Positions 5,101 to 7,089 of a stretch of 7,089 nt of DNA are shown piece after piece; within the stretch, counting starts at the first letter, position 1; the number at the start of each line of letters is the position of its first letter. This stretch comes from an uncultured Oscillospiraceae bacterium (GTDB taxonomy: Bacteria > Bacillota > Clostridia > Oscillospirales > Oscillospiraceae): positions 1 to 7,089 of the forward strand of contig CAKTGW010000052.1 of assembly GCA_934561725.1 (NCBI GenBank), read 5' to 3'. The notes beneath the pieces are model-generated. The model was given only the letters and a program-made list of their open reading frames with translations, was not told the DNA's origin and made no database searches. The position numbers and the translations under genes were made by a program.

Positions 5101-6922
5101 GGGCAGTGTGCTGCACTATGTGGCCAATTTCCTGCCCATTACCTTTACCGTTGCGTTCGATGCCAACCGGGACGGCGACAGCGGCGAGGGAACAATGGAA
5201 AATCAGGTATTCCGGTATGTACCCGAGGATGCGGATTTTGATGAGGAGATCTATCTCCGCACGAATACCTTTACACGCTATGGCTACCGGTTCGTAGGCT
5301 GGGCGGAGTATCCGGACGGCTCTGGCATCACCTATGGCGACCAGTCCAAGTTCCGCGGCGTGTATGACTATCAGGGCCGGCGGATCGATGATAACGACAC
5401 GATCACTCTTTACGCCCAGTGGCAGGCATACGCACCTGTGACTATGGAGTATACGCCCTTCCCGGCGCATCTGGGTACCGTAAAGCTGAATGAGGCTGCC
5501 GCCGGCGAGGCGGAGAACGGCTCTCTGAATTCACAATCTGCCTATACCGTGCGGGAGACGGGCAATCCGGACCCTCAGGTCCATCAATTTGCCGGAGCTA
5601 CGGCAGTACCCGGAGAGGACAGCGTGTTTGAGGGCTGGTTCGATCAGCAGGAAGAGCTGGTTTCCGAGGAGTTGACGCTGGTTCCCCAGCCGGAGGACGG
5701 CTTGTATCAGGGCGTCTCTTATGTGGCGCGCTTCCATATGAAGCAGCATACACTGACCTATCATGCCAATGACGGTACCGAAGCCACAGTACAGGAGAGC
5801 TTCAAATATGGCGAGGATCAGTCCCTCAGCCGGTGCATGTTTACCCGCCCGGGCTATGATTTCATGGGCTGGGCAGTCTCTCCGGAAGGCTCGGTGGTCT
5901 ATGCCAACCAGCAGAGTCTGGCCATCCGGGAGGATACGGATCTCTACGCAGTCTGGCAGGAGCAGCAGGTGACGATCCTTTACCAGAGCCAGAACAGTGC
6001 ACAGGGCACGGTAACGCGCGAAAGCGAGACGCTTGCAGCAGTGGCCGGTACGGCTCAGGGCTCCGAGGCCCGGCCGGGTGCGGGCTATGTATTTGCCGGC
6101 TGGTATGATGAGGCGGACAATAAGGTCTCTGACCAGACGATCTTCATACCGGACCAGGCCGGCGACGTATGGCAGGGCACCGTGTATACGGCACGTTTTG
6201 CATCTGTTTCCTCCGACTCCAATGACGATGACAGCTCCGGCGGAAAAAATCCTACAACAATTTTCGTGAAGGAGCATGTGGCCTATATCCAGGGCTACCC
6301 GGACAATACGGTGCGGCCCAATGCGGCAATTACCCGCGCAGAAACGGCCAGCATCTTCTACCGCCTGCTCAATGACAAAACGCGCACGGCATACCAGACC
6401 ACGGTAAATGACTTTTATGATGTGGCCGACGATGCATGGTATGCTGCGGCGGTGTCCACGCTGTCTGCACTGGGAATCATTACGGGCTACCCGGACGGAA
6501 GCTTCCGCCCCAATCAGCCGATCACCCGTGCGGAATTTGCCGCCATCACGGCGCAGTTCGACAGTAAGACCTTCGCACCGGACTCTCCCTTCCCGGATGC
6601 ACAGGAGGGCTGGTTCGCCGGTGCCGTTGCCCGGGCTTATGATAAGGGCTGGATCGCCGGTTATCCGGACGGAAGCTTCCGTCCCTATGAGGATATTACC
6701 CGCGCTGCGGCCGTTACGGCCATTAACCGGGTGCTCCAGCGCCTGCCCGCATCTGCGGCGGATCTGGCCTCCGGTATCCGGACCTGGCCGGACATGCCCG
6801 CTGATTTCTGGGGCTATGTGGCCATGGAAGAAGCGGCCAATTCTCATCAGTACAAGCAGCTGAGCAATGGCCATGAGAAGCATACAAAGCTGACGGAGGC
6901 TCCGGATTGGCTGGACGATTAA
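2162..6922 (+). CDS. Large secreted SLH-anchored surface protein with ten InlB-B-like repeats
   Basis: This 1586-residue cell-surface protein is probably an adhesin or ligand-binding stalk. A signal peptide (1-30) has an RR-containing n-region, a Leu/Ser/Val core and an ALA cleavage site at 28-30. Residues 37-293 look like a jelly-roll (galactose-binding-type) region: NNSFELP, DGVQFAELNA, LYQNLD, SHRGR, GNLLDDLHF. Ten Flg_new/InlB-B-like modules fill 409-1347, each with an aromatic-x-GW turn (W at 462, 568, 664, 765, 864, 954, 1047, 1159, 1237, 1314) and ending AQW-like or ARF-like. An acidic Ser/Asp linker (1349-1361) precedes three SLH repeats (GYPDNTVRP 1378, GYPDGSFRP 1442 and 1500), which normally bind pyruvylated wall polysaccharide; the tail after 1535 resembles a further half SLH. 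SLH1 and SLH2 keep ITRAE, SLH3 has ITRAA. No LPXTG or catalytic domain is seen. It is monocistronic: own promoter, terminator 17 bp after the stop. Architecture is secure; the ligand is unknown. Confidence 0.93.
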   Translation: MRSAFSIRRLLSVSLILSMLVSMLPLPALATDGQTEENAIINNSFELPSNATVTAPFFDDSQVEGWSTTATDHKIEFGRTSRAPHLTGSDKTIPDGVQFAELNANQMSTLYQNLDTVGGHVYEWGLSHRGRSKTDTMALIIGPEQEVAPAKPSAAGQDQFMRLTAWIKLNAATLGVTVPTVGCSQRITVYSKAFAEKGDFQNSTGSESPFSTEPSNVYTEVWNVWLISTQSTAWGNYGTNSADYDALKGVGGGLEYMCSYSVPEGQTRTTFAFCSYNSGSVGNLLDDLHFNLYHTITISTTTGGQGTASSLINGVTSSVAFTDSEPVSILVRNNRVMTLQAVAQKSGEWPTAFVGAYITRQSSTGAVTYFASAAEDWTLESEDENSAVYTYQGTVIAPTDVVLVFVQSPAVTYDANGGDTYVYTPGALEPTNVVSFAPTAETVYTSHAAEASQKDGWAFKGWLLARTGTLLPAEHTVTYDADSRSFTFTADGMENVNLSAAGIALIAQWSWRQTFVTQLQQADGSFAEDTSCGTASVSGAQNGIYYADTGEQVTAEASAGEGYVFLGWYRNIDGYPQLVSRAEEYTYTVGKEDVQTVYARFAATHTITYQWTTDDLPEDVPEPPQSGVAVDGATYAISQDFVQGQTTIPGVNAGVPGNWVFQGWRVNGAGNYLGAEIAKVTGDMTLVGSWAFIANSQWRLTYSAGENTTNWIPSGLEEVAQDSYLYYYKSEVTAAPAPEIPAHNANTLSLSEYTAFSGTWTFLGWKSSDDTVTKLIQPGEKFSMPNQSLSLTAQWSFTPDVYRVEYYPDADSERLAEQYTYDYPEIEGKDGVVQAEGIPFGAPLDLLDPDLKDYTPEGKYFAGWSLDPNGAAAYQSGQMVNEKSLQVEKPGETVKLYAIFADVHTITLDFSGIDPDWGYVNNRSGSFTVAGTAISGDDVVSTAIPRPGYCFAGWTCEGSAVASDGATITVTAGQMTADQAGSVLHYVANFLPITFTVAFDANRDGDSGEGTMENQVFRYVPEDADFDEEIYLRTNTFTRYGYRFVGWAEYPDGSGITYGDQSKFRGVYDYQGRRIDDNDTITLYAQWQAYAPVTMEYTPFPAHLGTVKLNEAAAGEAENGSLNSQSAYTVRETGNPDPQVHQFAGATAVPGEDSVFEGWFDQQEELVSEELTLVPQPEDGLYQGVSYVARFHMKQHTLTYHANDGTEATVQESFKYGEDQSLSRCMFTRPGYDFMGWAVSPEGSVVYANQQSLAIREDTDLYAVWQEQQVTILYQSQNSAQGTVTRESETLAAVAGTAQGSEARPGAGYVFAGWYDEADNKVSDQTIFIPDQAGDVWQGTVYTARFASVSSDSNDDDSSGGKNPTTIFVKEHVAYIQGYPDNTVRPNAAITRAETASIFYRLLNDKTRTAYQTTVNDFYDVADDAWYAAAVSTLSALGIITGYPDGSFRPNQPITRAEFAAITAQFDSKTFAPDSPFPDAQEGWFAGAVARAYDKGWIAGYPDGSFRPYEDITRAAAVTAINRVLQRLPASAADLASGIRTWPDMPADFWGYVAMEEAANSHQYKQLSNGHEKHTKLTEAPDWLDD
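3386..6202 (+). repeat. Ten tandem Flg_new/InlB-B-like modules within the surface protein
   Basis: Modules of about 73-101 residues have tryptophan-to-tryptophan spacings of 106, 96, 101, 100, 90, 93, 112, 78 and 77. The last strand ends either in W (AQW, GSW, AVW) or in F (ARF, AIF, ANF), in the order W F W W F F W F W F, so Flg_new-like and Flg_new_2-like types are mixed. The modules are strongly diverged at DNA level; only short stretches such as GGCTGG at every GW turn recur. This suggests an old expansion rather than recent slippage. Confidence 0.8.
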
Positions 6923-6938
6923 TATCAATAGTCTGATT

Positions 6939-6968
6939 AAGGCTCCCCTTACACAGGGGAGCCTTTTT
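6939..6968 (+). terminator. Strong intrinsic terminator of the surface-protein gene
   Basis: A perfect 10-bp stem AAGGCTCCCC/GGGGAGCCTT (6939-6948 and 6956-6965) with a 7-nt loop and a T-run (6964-6968) lies 17 bp after the TAA. The A-run on the left is short, so it works best rightward. Its 19-nt core recurs inverted in the adjacent repeat. Confidence 0.9.
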
Positions 6969-6978
6969 GCCGGGATCT

Positions 6979-7089
6979 AAGCCTCCCCTGTGTAAGGGGA
7001 GGTGGGTCGGCGCAAGCCGAGCCGGAGGGATTGTCGTCCTTACAAACGCCGCTTTGCTGCGCCTGTGCGGCCATGTCATTTCCACAGCG
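6979..7089. repeat. Structured intergenic repeat (MITE-like), cut by the window end
   Basis: The stretch opens with the hairpin CCTCCCC-TGTGTAA-GGGGAGG (6982-7002), followed by TCGGC-GCAA-GCCGA (7007-7020) and GGAGGGATTGT (7024-7034). Short elements with a GC-rich hairpin of this CCTCCC...GGGAGG type followed by GGAGGG-ATTGT-like sequence are, from memory, common between genes in gut Clostridia and are often mis-annotated as small ORFs. No transposase is seen. The right end lies outside the window, so size and terminal repeats cannot be judged. I see no gene after 6922. Confidence 0.6.

Noticed and set aside
6743..6922. A sortase (LPXTG) anchor at the C-terminus of the surface protein
   Set aside because: No LPXTG, hydrophobic segment or basic tail is present; SLH repeats explain the anchoring.
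5531..6928. A 465-codon open frame on the minus strand, plus similar long ones at 4268-5470 and 2984-3976
   Set aside because: They lie antisense to the SLH-protein gene, whose domains are clear. Their products are low-complexity in character (many R, G, I, H), have no recognisable domain and no good ribosome site. They look like shadows of a codon-biased gene.
6723..7085. A minus-strand small protein covering the end of the SLH gene and the repeat
   Set aside because: The frame crosses the terminator and the repeat, a known source of spurious small ORFs, with no ribosome site or family similarity.
1..7089. tRNA, rRNA, CRISPR array, transposase or phage genes
   Set aside because: No cloverleaf, conserved rRNA segment, regular spacer array, or integrase or transposase motif was seen on either strand.

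Overview
The window looks like chromosomal DNA from a gut-type Clostridia, most likely Oscillospirales (Ruminococcaceae/Oscillospiraceae). This is inferred from moderately high-GC genes, AGGAGG-type ribosome binding sites, AT-rich sigma-A promoters, a very large SLH-anchored surface protein built of InlB-B-like modules, and a small dispersed-type repeat at the right edge. The taxon is inferred from style, not from a marker gene. Both ends of the window fall in repeat-like sequence (a perfect inverted repeat begins at base 1; a structured repeat runs off the right end), so the window may be a whole short contig that broke at repeats.

The left part (1-1830) is a leftward gene group. An L-2-amino-thiazoline-4-carboxylate hydrolase-family protein (1222-1830) is followed after 21 bp by a class I SAM-dependent methyltransferase (589-1200). 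About 100 bp further on, behind its own near-consensus promoter, comes the N-terminal third of a cysteine desulfurase (46-489). The fragment lacks the PLP lysine and the catalytic cysteine and ends in an unrelated tail next to a cluster of hairpins.

The centre (1831-2161) is a divergent control region. It holds a leftward promoter (TTGAAA-17-TATAAT), a rightward promoter (TTGAAA-17-TAAAAT), a terminator-like hairpin with no upstream gene to serve, a GTTAG-N6-CTAAC dyad in the leftward leader, and two similar 14-bp dyads exactly 70 bp apart, one just upstream of each -35 box.

The right part (2162-6922) is one gene for a 1586-residue secreted protein. It has a signal peptide, an N-terminal jelly-roll-like region, ten Flg_new/InlB-B-like modules, an acidic linker and three SLH repeats that should hold it on the cell wall. 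It ends at a strong intrinsic terminator whose core is an exact inverted copy of the start of the repeat that follows (6979-7089).

The left group is metabolic, with a possible cysteine/sulfur link that is only suggestive. The right gene is a cell-surface adhesin-like protein. The shared dyads are the only hint that the two units could be co-regulated. I see no RNA genes, CRISPR array or transposase. I found no convincing undescribed multi-gene system; the best leads are the paired dyads, the truncated desulfurase with an intact promoter, and the repeat-derived terminator.
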